A stretch of 64,000 bases of DNA from positions 8,432,001 through 8,496,000 of the forward strand of contig JAKSXM010000132.1 in the NCBI GenBank assembly GCA_022575985.1. The letters run 5' to 3'. Each line of letters opens with the position of its first letter. Within the stretch, counting starts at the first letter, position 1. Positions 37,927-47,120 of the stretch are shown here, in pieces. Source of the stretch: Anagrus nilaparvatae. Its lineage: Eukaryota; Arthropoda; Insecta; Hymenoptera; Mymaridae. A program made the translations under genes and the position numbers. The notes beneath the pieces were generated by a model. It was not told the DNA's origin and made no database searches. It worked only from the letters and a program-made list of their open reading frames with translations.

Positions 37927-38286
37927 TTGTTCACGAAAACACAAACACCAGTATCTTATAATTTCTCTAAGTATTGGGATAAAATCAATAACGCGATTTA
38001 TTGTGAACTTTTAGTTATTATGGAAAGTGATGCTGTATATATATTTGTGGTGATAGTTAAAACAAATAATTTCATACAAATCTCACATTGCTGCATTTAC
38101 TCGTTAATTAATTTTATATACCAAATCCTGCATATTATACTTTTTTTTCCGAGGTTTTTACTTATAACAAAATTTAAAAAGTTAAAGATTTTTAGGATGT
38201 TATTTAAATATTTATACAATTTAATATTGAATAGAATTAGAATAATATTTTCTTTGCATCATACAATTTACAGAGAAAGCCTCTAA
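37927..38286 (+). CDS. Hypothetical open frame inside the composite element
   Basis: 119 codons stay open (from a TTG; the first ATG is at about 38017), which is long for this base composition. The first third looks protein-like (YNFSKYWDKINNAIYCELLV) and the rest is hydrophobic. It could be an exon of the element's own genes or a chance frame. Not recognised. Confidence 0.25.
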   Translation: MFTKTQTPVSYNFSKYWDKINNAIYCELLVIMESDAVYIFVVIVKTNNFIQISHCCIYSLINFIYQILHIILFFPRFLLITKFKKLKIFRMLFKYLYNLILNRIRIIFSLHHTIYRESL

Positions 38287-38422
38287 GAATTTTTCAACAC
38301 GATTGATATAAGCTCAATTAATAAATTGTTTCTAATTGTATTATTAAAAAATAAATTTAATTTAACTTGTTAATTATAAAAATAATGTTCACGCATTATA
38401 TTAAAAAAATTGTTTTTGCAGC

Positions 38423-38674
38423 ATGGAGATACCGGCGGAATTTCGGGATTCAATAGAAAAAGAAGTTTGTCACATCAAGTTCTTATTTAAATTTGAGGGA
38501 ATAGATAATTCCCGAGAAATAAAATATTATACTTACGATTATAAAAAATTAGAAGAAAAAGTGAGGTCTAAAGATTACGATAAATTCATATTTAAAATTG
38601 CATCTAAATTTGATTATTATGAAAAAATATTGGTTTCTTCAGAAAATTTTATTTTAGCAGAGCTGATGTTATAA
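38423..38674 (+). CDS. Hypothetical protein segment upstream of the transposase remnant
   Basis: 83 residues, charged and protein-like (HIKFLFKFEGIDNSREIKYY; DYDKFIFKIASKFDYYEKIL). The ATG follows TTTTTGCAG directly, so it may be an internal exon rather than a true start. The next open frame begins 2 bases after its stop in another frame, so the two may be one reading frame broken by a small indel. No family was recognised. It probably belongs to the N-terminal part of the element's transposase gene. Confidence 0.4.
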   Translation: MEIPAEFRDSIEKEVCHIKFLFKFEGIDNSREIKYYTYDYKKLEEKVRSKDYDKFIFKIASKFDYYEKILVSSENFILAELML

Positions 38675-38676
38675 CC

Positions 38677-38952
38677 ATGAAATTTATATACATTTCAAAA
38701 GAAAAGCCAGATTTATATTGGTTCAAAGATAAAAATTTCATTGGTAATAAAATAATCGATACGGAAGAATATCTTGCTGTTGTTTATAAAAATTTGGGAA
38801 CTCTTATCAAAAAAACTTCTGTATACAAAAATTATACATTAATTTCTATGTTGATAGAATCTGCTCAAATAAACGAAAATAAAAACACCAATCGTTTCAG
38901 ATATAATGATCCATTACAAATTATTTGGTCACATTTATATTTAATTAAATAA
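38677..38952 (+). CDS. Hypothetical protein segment, probably the same broken gene
   Basis: 91 residues, protein-like (KPDLYWFKDKNFIGNKIID; EYLAVVYKNLGTLIKKTSVY). It follows the previous frame after 2 bases and precedes the recognisable transposase motifs that start at about 38966. Together the three segments look like one ancient ORF with frameshifts. Not recognised on its own. Confidence 0.4.
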   Translation: MKFIYISKEKPDLYWFKDKNFIGNKIIDTEEYLAVVYKNLGTLIKKTSVYKNYTLISMLIESAQINENKNTNRFRYNDPLQIIWSHLYLIK

Positions 38953-39134
38953 ATTAAAAAATTTTTTGTCTAGCCGTAATATACCTCCTTGTATTTGGTT
39001 AAGTGAAGATTGTACAAGAATTATTAATAAATTGGATTATGCTTCTAAAACGTATCAATGTGTGAGATTCGTATGGCCATTGAATAATAACAGTATACCA
39101 AAAACGTATTCATTCAAAGCAACATCATCAATAG

Positions 39135-41040
39135 CCTCCTTGGCATGTTTAATGCGTGCCTCGTTGCAGGCATCTTTCCAAGGGACTGGAAAGTGGCCCG
39201 CCTGGCTCTGATAAGCAAGGGAAAGGGTGAACCAGGGTCTCCATCATCTTACAGACCATTGTGTATGTTAAATACCATTGGCAAGGTGATGGAAAGCATG
39301 GTCAGAGGAAGATTGCGGCAGGCAATTAGGGAAGCGGGTGACCTTAGCGACGATCAACACGGTTTTCGTGAGGGGCGTTCCACGATCGGTGCCATCGAGC
39401 AGGTCGTGAAGGTGGTTATGAGGGCCAGACAAGTGCGGCCGGATATTAAACCGGACGTCCTGCTTGTCACGTTGGATGTGAAAAATGCATGCAACTCAGC
39501 TCATTGGGACGATATGTTGCACTCCCTCGAGCAGGTATTCAGAGTTCCGGATTATCTGAGAAATATACTCAGAGACTACCTCCAGGACCGATACCTGTGC
39601 TGGGACACGCTCGATGGCACAAGAGGTAAAGTATTAAGCGCAGGCATAGTGCAGGGTTCAGTCCTGGGCCCTGATCTGTGGAATGCCTTTTACGACGGCT
39701 TGTTAAAAATTGAGCTTCCGGATGGATGCTGCATGATCGGATACGCAGATAATGTTGCTCTAACCATAACAGCTCGAGAGACAGAGGACCAGCAGAGTGC
39801 CTTGGATGAGGCCATGCGCCTTACTAATAGCTGGATGTCGGATCACGGACTCAGACTGGCAGTTCCGAAAACGGAGATTGTCCTTCTAACCCGGAGAAGG
39901 GTTGCTACCATATTCGGCGTCAACTTTGATGACGGAGGTAATCCCCTTATGATCCAGACCATACCATCGGTCAAATATTTGGGGGTCTTCTTGGACAACA
40001 ACTTAACTTACAATAGACAATTCCAGCAGGCCTGTGAAAAGGCTGGCCGGGTGACAAAGTCCCTCTCGTGGCTGATGACGAACATCGGCGGTCCCAGATC
40101 AGGAAAGAGGAGACTGTTGATGACGACAGTCAACTCCATCTTGCTCTACGGTGCAGAGGTGTGGGCGGACAATGTCCGCATAAAAAAGTACTGCAAGAAA
40201 CTAAAGGCAGTACAGAGGCAGGGGGCACTTCGAATTGCTTGCTCGTACAAGACTGTATCAGAGCCAGCGATCCAGGTAGTGGCTCGGGTGATTCCTATCG
40301 ATTTGCTTGCCTTGGAAAGGCAGGCGATCTATAACCGTGAGGAAGAAGAGCGCTACGTAGCTTTCGTTCGCGCTCGCTCCCGCACAATGGAATGTTGGCA
40401 GTATAGATAGAATGGTGACCCGAGGGAACGTTGGACGCACCGCCTTACTATCGACTTGGATGAACCGTATCATGGGGAGGTAGACTTCTACCTCACACAG
40501 TTCCTAACTGGTCACGGTTATTTCCGCGGATATGCTTTTCAAGTGGCGCAAGGTGGCATCTCCGGAATGCTTGCATTGCCCGGGCGAGCCGGATACCGCT
40601 GAGCACACCTTTTTTAGGTGTCCTCACTTCGCTGAGGGGCGACCGCCCTTTGATGAATGGAGGCCAGAAGGAGTTGTCCTGGAAATGCTGCGCAGTACCG
40701 TGAACTGGTACAGTATGGCAGAGTACGTGCGGGCGACACGGATTAGAAAAAAGGAGGAAGGTTTCCTCTCGTAGGAAACTCTCCTCCTTTATTGACAGGG
40801 TATGGCGAAGAAATGCCTTGGCTGCATTGTTTCCGGACCGAAGTAATACCTAAGCTGGTCCGGATTCTATGATATTTTCATAAATGCAGGAGGGTGGGGA
40901 GTTTAGTGAGTATTGTAATTCCTCCTTTTGAGGTTGAGTCCCTCATAACCATACAATACGCGGTGTATGGTATGCGTAAATGCATTCTCCTCGTCCTACG
41001 AAAAAGGCCCCTTCTTGAAGGGGCTCAAAAAAAAAAAAAA
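39135..41040 (+). mobile_element. 5'-truncated R1-clade-like non-LTR retrotransposon (insertion 1)
   Basis: The insertion lies between a 13-bp duplication with one mismatch: ACATCATCAATAG at 39122-39134 and ACATTATCAATAG at 41041-41053. It ends in a poly(A) run. Just before the tail is a perfect short hairpin, GCCCCTTCTTGAAGGGGC (about 41008-41025), probably a 3' recognition structure for its reverse transcriptase. The endonuclease domain and 5' part are missing, as usual for target-primed insertion. Its base composition (near 50% G+C) contrasts sharply with the host sequence. It interrupts the transposase-like gene. Confidence 0.85.
39145..40774 (+). pseudogene. Reverse transcriptase of insertion 1, inactive
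   Basis: The main frame 39145-40410 (421 codons) starts inside the RT domain: GSPSSYRPLCMLNTIGKVME, QHGFREGRSTIGAIEQVV, motif A TLDVKNACNSAHW (residues 109-121), VQGSVLGPDLWN (169-180), then YADN at 200-203 (39742-39753) where active enzymes have YADD. The thumb and connector continue to about residue 400. Then frameshifts near 40390 and 40530 separate the end (HGEVDFYLTQFLTGHGYF, then CLHCPGEPDTAEHTFFRC). The last is the C-terminal CCHC-type zinc knuckle (C-x2-C-x8-H-x4-C) typical of the R1 clade. The Asp-to-Asn change at the catalytic centre and the frameshifts both make it dead. The first residues at 39145 are only the truncation point. Confidence 0.85.
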
Positions 41041-41053
41041 ACATTATCAATAG
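41041..41053. repeat. Right copy of the 13-bp target duplication of insertion 1
   Basis: ACATTATCAATAG after the poly(A) repeats ACATCATCAATAG at 39122-39134. The transposase reading frame passes through both copies in the same codon phase (aca-tca-tca-ata and aca-tta-tca-ata), which confirms the insertion point. Confidence 0.8.
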
Positions 41054-41914
41054 AAAAAAAAAATTATTTCAAAAATCATCGAATTTCATCTTGTTTATAC
41101 ACCATAATTGCGCAGTCAGTAACAAAAGATGCTCCTTACTTTTGTTTGACTTTATTTGGAACAAACGCTAAGTATACTCACTTAGATGTTCAAAAAAGGT
41201 ATGCTTATATCAAAGATATATTAGAAAAAAATGGGATTTAAGTTCTTTGATTAAGTGCTGGCGGTGATTCAAAAGCTATGAAAGTCATGAAAAACTATTC
41301 TGAGATAGAGATTCGTAAGTTCCTAATTTTAAAAGCTAGTAGAAGCAAGAAAAAGAAGAAAAAGGTTCAAAATAAAAACTAAATTATTAATGAATTGTCA
41401 GATTATGGTTTTCATGGAAAGTTACATCCAGACACAATTTGCATACAAGTCCTGCTCAAGTTGCAAACAAAATAAAAAATAAGTTAAAGAGCTCTTCGAG
41501 ATACATCCCATTAGGACCTTATAAAGTTGCAAGTCTAGGTCATCTCTATAAACTTTTGTAAATTTCATTAAAAGATAAACAGTTTCTAAGTGAAAGGACT
41601 TCACTAATTTAGACAAAATGAACTTTCAATTCATAAAGCGTATATATGATCCATGAGTTACAAAACTGTTAGAAGAAAATATCATTGGCAGTGGAGGTAC
41701 AAAAATCCATTTAAAATTAATGTTTTTCTGCTGAATCTCATTTTTGTCAACGACGCTATCTTTATCGCAAAGGCTATATTGCTCATGGTTTAACGTATTC
41801 TTTTTAAGATTGTGGCGTTTGTGGCTTGCATCTAAAAAAAGTATTTATTCAGTTAATGAAAATTTTATAAGTTAAAATGCTTAATTTTCAAGTCAGTACT
41901 CTAGATGCTTACTT

Positions 41915-43522
41915 TCCAATCACTACTTTAGAAAAATCACGCTACTAGTGACCTTAGATGTAAAGAATGCTTTTAATTCAGCAAGGTGGAGTGATTTTAT
42001 GGAGGGGCTAAGGAACTTCCAGGTGCCAAAACATCTGCGAAGAATCATCAGCAGTTACCTGAGCGATAGAGAAATAATATTTGAAACTGTGCAAGAAACA
42101 AGATTGAGGTGAGTAACTGCATGAGCAGTCCAAGGATCGGTCCTCGGGCCGGATCTATGGAACATCATGTAAGACCAGGTACTTAGGCTCCCAATGCCGG
42201 AGGATACATTTACCGTCGGGTATGCTGACGATCTGGTTATAGTTATCCAGGCAAAAGATGTACAAACTGCCGAGGAGAAACTGAACTAGGCAATGCATGG
42301 ACTCAACTACTGGATGGAAGACCACGGTCTAAATCTTGCGACGGCGAAAACTGAGATTGTCCTATTCACCTGTAAACATATTGAGACCATCATCCCAATA
42401 TGTATTGGGGAGGATAGGATAGAAAAGAAGGATTACTTAATGTATTTGGGAGTGCTGCTGGATACGAAGCTGACGTTTAAGGCACAGATTCTGAGAAGCA
42501 CGGAGAAGGCTGCCAGGCTGACTGCTGCGCTAAGCAGGCTCATGAGAAATACATGTGGACCTAAGACTGGAAAGCGCAGGCTTCTTATGTCGGTCACCCA
42601 CTCAATACTCCTGTATGGTGTACAAGTATGGGCTGATTGCATAAAGATGGTCAGCTATGCGTCTAAGCTTACGAGTGTCCAGAGACAAGGAGCCCTGCGA
42701 ATCACCTGTGCCTATCGCACAGAGTCCTTGGAGGCAGCTCTAGTTATCGCTGGGGTAATCCCTATAGATCTGCTGGCTCTTGAGAGACATGGACTTTTTT
42801 GCTCCTACCTCTTTCGGATCCAGAAGATGAATAGTGCTGAATGTATATACTGTCTTGGCAAAGACGACACTCTGGAACACACATTCTTCAAATGCGATAG
42901 GTGGGCTGCAAAAAAGTTTCAATTAGAAGCTAACATCGGTCAAATCAAACCTGAAAATGTGGTTGGCCTGATGCTTCGAAATGAAGAAATATGGTCCGAA
43001 ATCAGCCAGTATGTGGAGCACATACTCCGCACCAAAAAACCTGAAGTCCAAGGTATAGGCTAATATTGAGACGCACTGCGGTTTATCCAGATGACTGCAG
43101 GTATTGCACTAACATACAATCATTCCTGCACTTAATTTTAATACCGCAATCACTCGAAGATGGTAGGATTATAATTATTTATTTATTTATTTAATTATTT
43201 ATATATTTATATATTTATTTATTACCTTCTCTTTTGACGATAATAGGAAATGACTTATATTTCAACTAACATATATTTTATTGAAGATGACAGTATAAAA
43301 AACGGAATTTTAATCAGATGGAACGACGGAGTCCTGAACCAGACTGGCGTAACCAGACTGTCCTGAAGTAATGTGAAAACGGTCCCAGGATAGGCTCGCA
43401 TAAGGTAGGAAGGGAGTGGAGTTTTAGTGGGTAAAGGCAAACTAAGTCGAGTCCCACATAACTGTCAGTCTGGATGCTGAACAGTATGCGTAACGCATTT
43501 CTCCACTTCCTACGCAAAAAAA
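41915..43522 (+). mobile_element. 5'-truncated R1-clade-like non-LTR retrotransposon (insertion 2)
   Basis: It is flanked by exact 10-bp direct repeats ATGCTTACTT at 41905-41914 and 43523-43532, with a short A run before the right copy. The last 200 bases (about 43320-43515) are homologous to the 3' end of insertion 1: both have GAGTTTTAGTGGGT- or GAGTTTAGTGAGT-like sequence, GAGTCCC, GTATGCGTAA and a final CTACG. The two elements are therefore related families or subfamilies. Insertion 2 lacks the terminal hairpin. A TTTA-repeat tract at about 43170-43222 sits inside its 3' part. It is older than insertion 1 by the number of stops in its RT. Confidence 0.8.
41937..43063 (+). pseudogene. Reverse transcriptase of insertion 2, degraded
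   Basis: It begins within motif A (LLVTLDVKNAFNSARWSDFM), followed by VQGSVLGPDLWN and an intact YADD at 42221-42232. Four stops interrupt the frame up to 42290. From 42293 the frame is open for 256 codons: NYWMEDHGLNLATAKTEIVL, the connector, LLYGVQVWADCIK, and a C-terminal zinc knuckle CIYCLGKDDTLEHTFFKC. Similar domain by domain to insertion 1 but clearly different in sequence. It is truncated at the 5' side, so no endonuclease. Confidence 0.8.
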
Positions 43523-43675
43523 ATGCTTACTTAAGTTTTAAACTGAATGCCCATTCGTATGTAAATTTGCTGCTATTTTTTTATAAAAAACAATAATTTA
43601 AACAAATTTTACTCATGGAAATATGGCAGCTAAGGTTGTGAGGGGTTTTATAGACTAATAAGATCTCAAGGTTAG

Positions 43676-43800
43676 GGATGTTCGATATCACCGAAATATC
43701 GAAATATTGGACGTTCGATAAAATTTACCCCAAGAAAATATCGATATCGAATATCGGGGTTTAAATATCGAAAAATATCATATATTCGATATTTTTTTTT
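43676..43800. repeat. TCGATA-rich cluster
   Basis: About ten copies of ATCGA, TCGATA or ATATCG in both orientations within 125 bases (GATATCACCGAAATATCG; TATCGATATCGAATATCGGG). The stretch starts GTTAGGGATGTTCGATATC. Such clusters are seen as subterminal repeats in some hAT-type elements, so this may be one end of an unidentified transposon. It lies just after the last transposase motif. Confidence 0.45.
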
Positions 43801-44045
43801 TTCAAAAAAGGTCAATTAATATTTTTTGCAGTTATCTATGATCACTAAATTATAATATATATGCAAAATTTAAAAATAATTCTTATCAATTTACCAATAA
43901 CAAATTTTAGTGACCATAATAAACAAATTATTAATTAATAAAATTTTAAAAAAATATTTTTATATGATGTCAAGAAGCTATACAATATATATTTTTTTTA
44001 ATAAGATAAATGACAGGTCAAGAAAATAAGTTTTGATGTAATATT

Positions 44046-44626
44046 TTATAGTTCACTGAGGTTCGATACTGATGGTGCAGCTATATCTTGAATACTAGGT
44101 GTCCTTTCATTATTTATTGTTACTCCTGCAGATAGATCTTCAGAGTTTAATAAATCAAATGGAGGCATGTATACAGGAACGCTATAATAAAAAAAAAAAT
44201 ATAATTACCATGATAATATAATTCATTATAAACATCATGATAATATAATTCATTATAAACATTGTTAAAATAAAATTAAAAATGCTTGCTTACTAATCAA
44301 CTTCATCTAATGACTTATAAGCACTGTGAACATTTTTAATATCTATCACTCCTTCTGGATATTCAAAAATCTTCTCCTTTTCTACTAACTCAACAAAAAA
44401 GTCTAAAAATTTCATTGTTATAAAAATCTTCAAACTAATAAAAAAAAATTATCTAAAGCAAAAACTTTTATTAAACAAAAAATAACATACTTTTAATAAA
44501 GATATACTGCGTGGAATTTAAATTACGAATCACTTTGGGTTCATTTTTGGTACTGTTTATTTTAAAATAATAAATGAATTTTCTTGTGTCAGGCTCTATA
44601 ATAAAATTCTCATCTTCGTCATTCAT
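44046..44626 (-). CDS. Predicted three-exon gene inside the composite element, function unknown
   Basis: No long single ORF, but three coding-like blocks with splice signals. Exon A (44626-44491) starts MNDEDENFIIEPDTRKFIYY and ends at donor GTATGT. Exon B (44434-44294) follows a T-rich acceptor (TTTATTAG): MKFLDFFVELVEKEKIFEYP, then GVIDIKNVHSAYKSLDEVD, ending at donor GTAAGC. Exon C (44181-44046) follows acceptor TTATTATAG: VPVYMPPFDLLNSEDLSAGV, then a Ser/Pro-containing tail and TAA. The B-C junction is in phase (a Tyr codon is split). The A-B junction is one base out of phase, so either translation starts in exon B at Met (44415) or there is a small indel. Acidic, no signal peptide or membrane segment; not recognised. 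As it lies inside the terminal repeats, it could be an accessory transposon gene. Confidence 0.45.
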
Positions 44627-44965
44627 ACTGATCCAAAATTGAAATGTTTTAAATCAGCAAAATAGTCACTTGTAAACTTTAAATAAACGTTTGTTTAAAT
44701 ATCTAATTTTTTTAAATAATACGATTTTCTTATTTTTATAACGACTCTTGCTTTTTTTTATCCACTGTCACTGTGTAAGTGTGTTGTATTAGTTGTAATA
44801 ATAATAGTGTATACTGTATAGTATACCGCGATCCGGAATGGGAATAATGGGATGACGAAGGCATAATCGAAAATTTTACATCAACCAATCTACGAGGTAT
44901 TGCTATCTTCTGCTCTAAAACTAATATCACGTGTTTGTGGAGTAACTTAAAAATTTATATTGAAT

Positions 44966-45064
44966 TTGTAAGAGTTCCTATAAGTTTTTCTAAAATCCTT
45001 CCAAGACTTTTAAAGCATTTTGAGACTTTTAAAGTTCTTAAGAGGCCTTTAGAGGCCATTTCAG
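44966..45064. repeat. Inner part of the right terminal repeat of the composite element
   Basis: Read in reverse complement it gives GAAATGGCCTCTAAAGGCCT, then AACTTTAAAAGTCTCAAAATG and ACTTATAGGA, in the same order as 37525-37611. This is the best-matching part of the terminal repeats. Confidence 0.7.
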
Positions 45065-45726
45065 GTGGGCGTGTCCTTTACATATAAGACCAAAAAATGG
45101 TATTTCTGTTTAATTTTTTCAGGCGAAAATAATTAACTTAAACACTTGAAAATTTTTGCAAATAAAAGGAAATTTACTTAAAAATACAATTTTTTTTTTA
45201 TAAATTAAATATGGCGCTGAAAGTTTATATTCCCGAAAAACTACGTCTTTTGAACTGGCGTGCAGTGTAGCTAAAAATCTACTCAACCAATCATCACGAA
45301 AATTTATATAAATATTACTGATAATATTTCTAAGAATATGAACGAAAGGGGGTTTGAATATTGGTTCCCAAAATTTTTTTATTAATAAAAGAAAGAAAAA
45401 ACTGAAAACTCAGTATTTATTTTTAGAATAAAATTTAGAAAAAATAAATATTCTGCTCCATTTATATGGAAAATATATGATTAAAAAAATAATAATTTTT
45501 AAATTCGTGTGTTGAAGATGATCCTGGCAGCTGATAGACTGCACGAAAGTAAAAAAAGTCTTACTTGGGAATAGCAACAATCAGCGCCTTCTATAATTTA
45601 AACGAAAAAAATAATAAAATTGTATTCTTTAATAAATTATCTTTAATTTGCAACAATTTTCATGTGTATAAGTGAATTATTTTTACCCGAAAAAATCAAA
45701 CGAAAATCCCTTTTTCCGCTTGTCTT

Positions 45727-45899
45727 AAAACCTTTTAGTCCATGCAAGGCCTAGCAAGTACGGGAGAGATCCTGCGAGACATTACGAGGCCGTGCAAGGA
45801 CGGGAAAGATTGTGCGAGACCTTACGAGGCAGGGAAAGACCATGCGAAATCTTGCGAGACCGGGAGAGTCTGTAAGGTATCGCAAGTGACCGGCACTTC
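45727..45899. repeat. Outer part of the right terminal repeat of the composite element
   Basis: Units of GGGAGAGATCCTGCGAGAC and ACGAGGCCGTGCAAGGACGG recur about five times. In reverse complement they match the CTCGCAAGGTCTC/GGCCTCTCCC units at 37406-37520. The roughly 660 bp between this and 44966-45064 has no counterpart at the left end, so it was probably inserted or lost from the left. Confidence 0.65.
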
Positions 45900-46049
45900 G
45901 CAAAAAGCATGAAAAAGAAATGGTTTTATTGATTTAGTTTAATATCGATGGACTTTCTTTATTTAAGACTAGTGTTTAGGAATTCTGGCCATTATTAGGA
46001 AAAATATTTCTTTAGAAGATATTTACAAACAATTTCCATATTAGTGTAT

Positions 46050-46530
46050 TATGGTAATGGTAAACCAAAATTGTTACATAGATATTTAAAAAAATTTATT
46101 GAAGAACTTAATTATTTACTAGAAAATGATTTTAAAATTAAAAATGAATTGTTTAATATAGAAGTCAGTCTACTAAACCAGTGGATATAACAGGCATACA
46201 AATTATTACCCTGAAAAAAAAACAAAAGTTTAAGTGTCAAATTTGTGATAAAACCTTTAATAGAAAGAAATCATTGGAAAAACACCAAAATGTACATATA
46301 AACACATACATATATACACACACATATACACATGCATATACGCACATACATACATACCATATACACCGAGATAATAGATTCTATGTGACAAGACATATTC
46401 CTACGGTTCTAGTCTTTATAAGCGCAAGAAAAAAGAGCACTCTGACGTAGCTAAAAATAATAAGTTTGATTGTCATATATGTAAAGAATCGTTTAAAACA
46501 GACAATTAATTAAAGAAATATGAAAAGCAA
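46050..46530 (+). pseudogene. Broken C2H2 zinc-finger / transposase-like remnant
   Basis: Three short coding-like pieces. About 46050-46190 reads GKPKLLHRYLKKFIEELNYL and then FKIKNELFNIEV before a stop, which resembles a segment of insect transposase-derived proteins (weak). At 46181-46300 there is a perfect classical finger, FKCQICDKTFNRKKSLEKHQ with the second His three residues later (C-x2-C-x12-H-x3-H). A microsatellite then breaks the frame. At about 46465-46540 a second finger, FDCHICKESFKTDN, has a stop and its first His replaced by Tyr. Not functional as it stands. Confidence 0.45.
46297..46362. repeat. ACATA/CA microsatellite
   Basis: A run of ACATACATA, ACACACATA and GCACATACATACATAC units. 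It lies inside the zinc-finger remnant and turns that frame into a Thr-His-Tyr-rich nonsense tail. Confidence 0.75.
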
Positions 46531-46929
46531 ACCCACAATTTAAAAGGTTCCATACGTTCAAATTAAAAAATTAGTAAAATTAAAAAATTTTTTTATATAT
46601 CTAAATGTGGACTTTAATAATTTGACCACCTAATCTCTCTAGTTCTATTGAATTATCTATATTTAAGTGAGAATTTTTACTATGAGACATTAGATTATAA
46701 TTATACCTTTTTGTGAATAAAATAAACTTATAATTTTCAAATAAAATTTGATTAAAATTATTTTATTATAAAATTTATTTCACTTCTATATTTCCCAGAA
46801 TTTAAGATTTGTTATTTTTTTTTATTTTTGCCCTTTTGAAATAACTTTGGTCACAATGTATATATGGACAAGTCCAGGGAAGAACAACAAGCCGAAAAAT
46901 AAAAATTATAAAAATAGTATATTAAGTAT

Positions 46930-47120
46930 CAAGGGCGTAAAAGTTTCGGCACTAGCGTGAGCACTTGCACGAGTGCTCGGCGAAGCCGGGCACGAGTGAT
47001 TTGTGTTCACGCTCGTGTCTAAAGTATTTCGCCCATGGTGCTTACACTATTTTTTGCCCCCCTAGTCGTAGAACGAGTTCAGAAAATTCTTTACGCACGA
47101 GTTTTACGCCCGGGAGGGCA
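46930..47120. repeat. G+C-rich dispersed repeat segment
   Basis: Composition is sharply higher in G+C than the surroundings, with inverse words (GCACGAGTGCTCG; GGGCACGAGTG; CACGCTCGTG). The piece AGTATTTCGCCCATGGTGCT is similar to AGTTTTTCGCCCGTGGTGTT at about 59964, so it belongs to a dispersed family. The 82-codon frame across it is not protein-like. Confidence 0.5.

Larger units (their letters stand above)
38966..43672 (+). pseudogene. Transposase-like gene, broken by two retrotransposon insertions
   Basis: Three separated pieces read as one protein family. Piece 1 (38966-39134): IPPCIWLSEDCTRIINKLDY, then a segment on FVWPLNNNSIPKTYSFKATS. Piece 2 (41041-41914) restarts in phase at the duplicated target: LYTIIAQSVTKDAPYFCLTL, FGTNAKY, LDVQKRYAYIKDILEKNGI, GGDSKAMKVMKNYSE. 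It then gives, in shifting frames, DKMNFQFIKRIYDP. Piece 3 (about 43600-43672): a GS-x-GCEGFYRLIRSQ block. The order SED-TRI / P-FCL-FGT / V--RW--I / DGDS--LKAM / NF--V-RI-DPRV / GSQ-CE--FR--RS is that of a large family of transposase-derived proteins I know from insects and cnidarians. I do not assign a superfamily. Stops, frameshifts and insertions make it non-functional. Confidence 0.6.
37406..45899. mobile_element. Old composite transposon of about 8.5 kb with degenerate TIRs
   Basis: The left end (37406-37612) consists of short G+C-richer units of the type CTCGCAAGGTCTCACAGGGTC, then CTTAAATGGCCTCTAAAAG and ACTTATAGG. The same two blocks occur in inverse orientation on the right: AGGCCTTTAGAGGCCATTTC at 44966-45064, and the GCGAGAC/GGGAGAG units at 45727-45899. 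They are separated there by about 660 bp of unmatched sequence. Between the ends lie a broken transposase-like gene (plus), two retrotransposon insertions in it, short hypothetical frames, and a three-exon gene (minus). The simplest reading is one DNA transposon carrying transposase plus a second gene, later interrupted. No target duplication of the whole was found, so exact ends are uncertain. Confidence 0.6.

Noticed and set aside
40068..40334. 88-codon frame overlapping the first reverse transcriptase
   Set aside because: Shadow frame of the RT pseudogene; the RT frame carries all recognisable motifs.
39135..43522. R1 element in ribosomal DNA
   Set aside because: The RT is R1-clade-like, but the target duplications lie in a transposase-like gene and no rRNA sequence is present.
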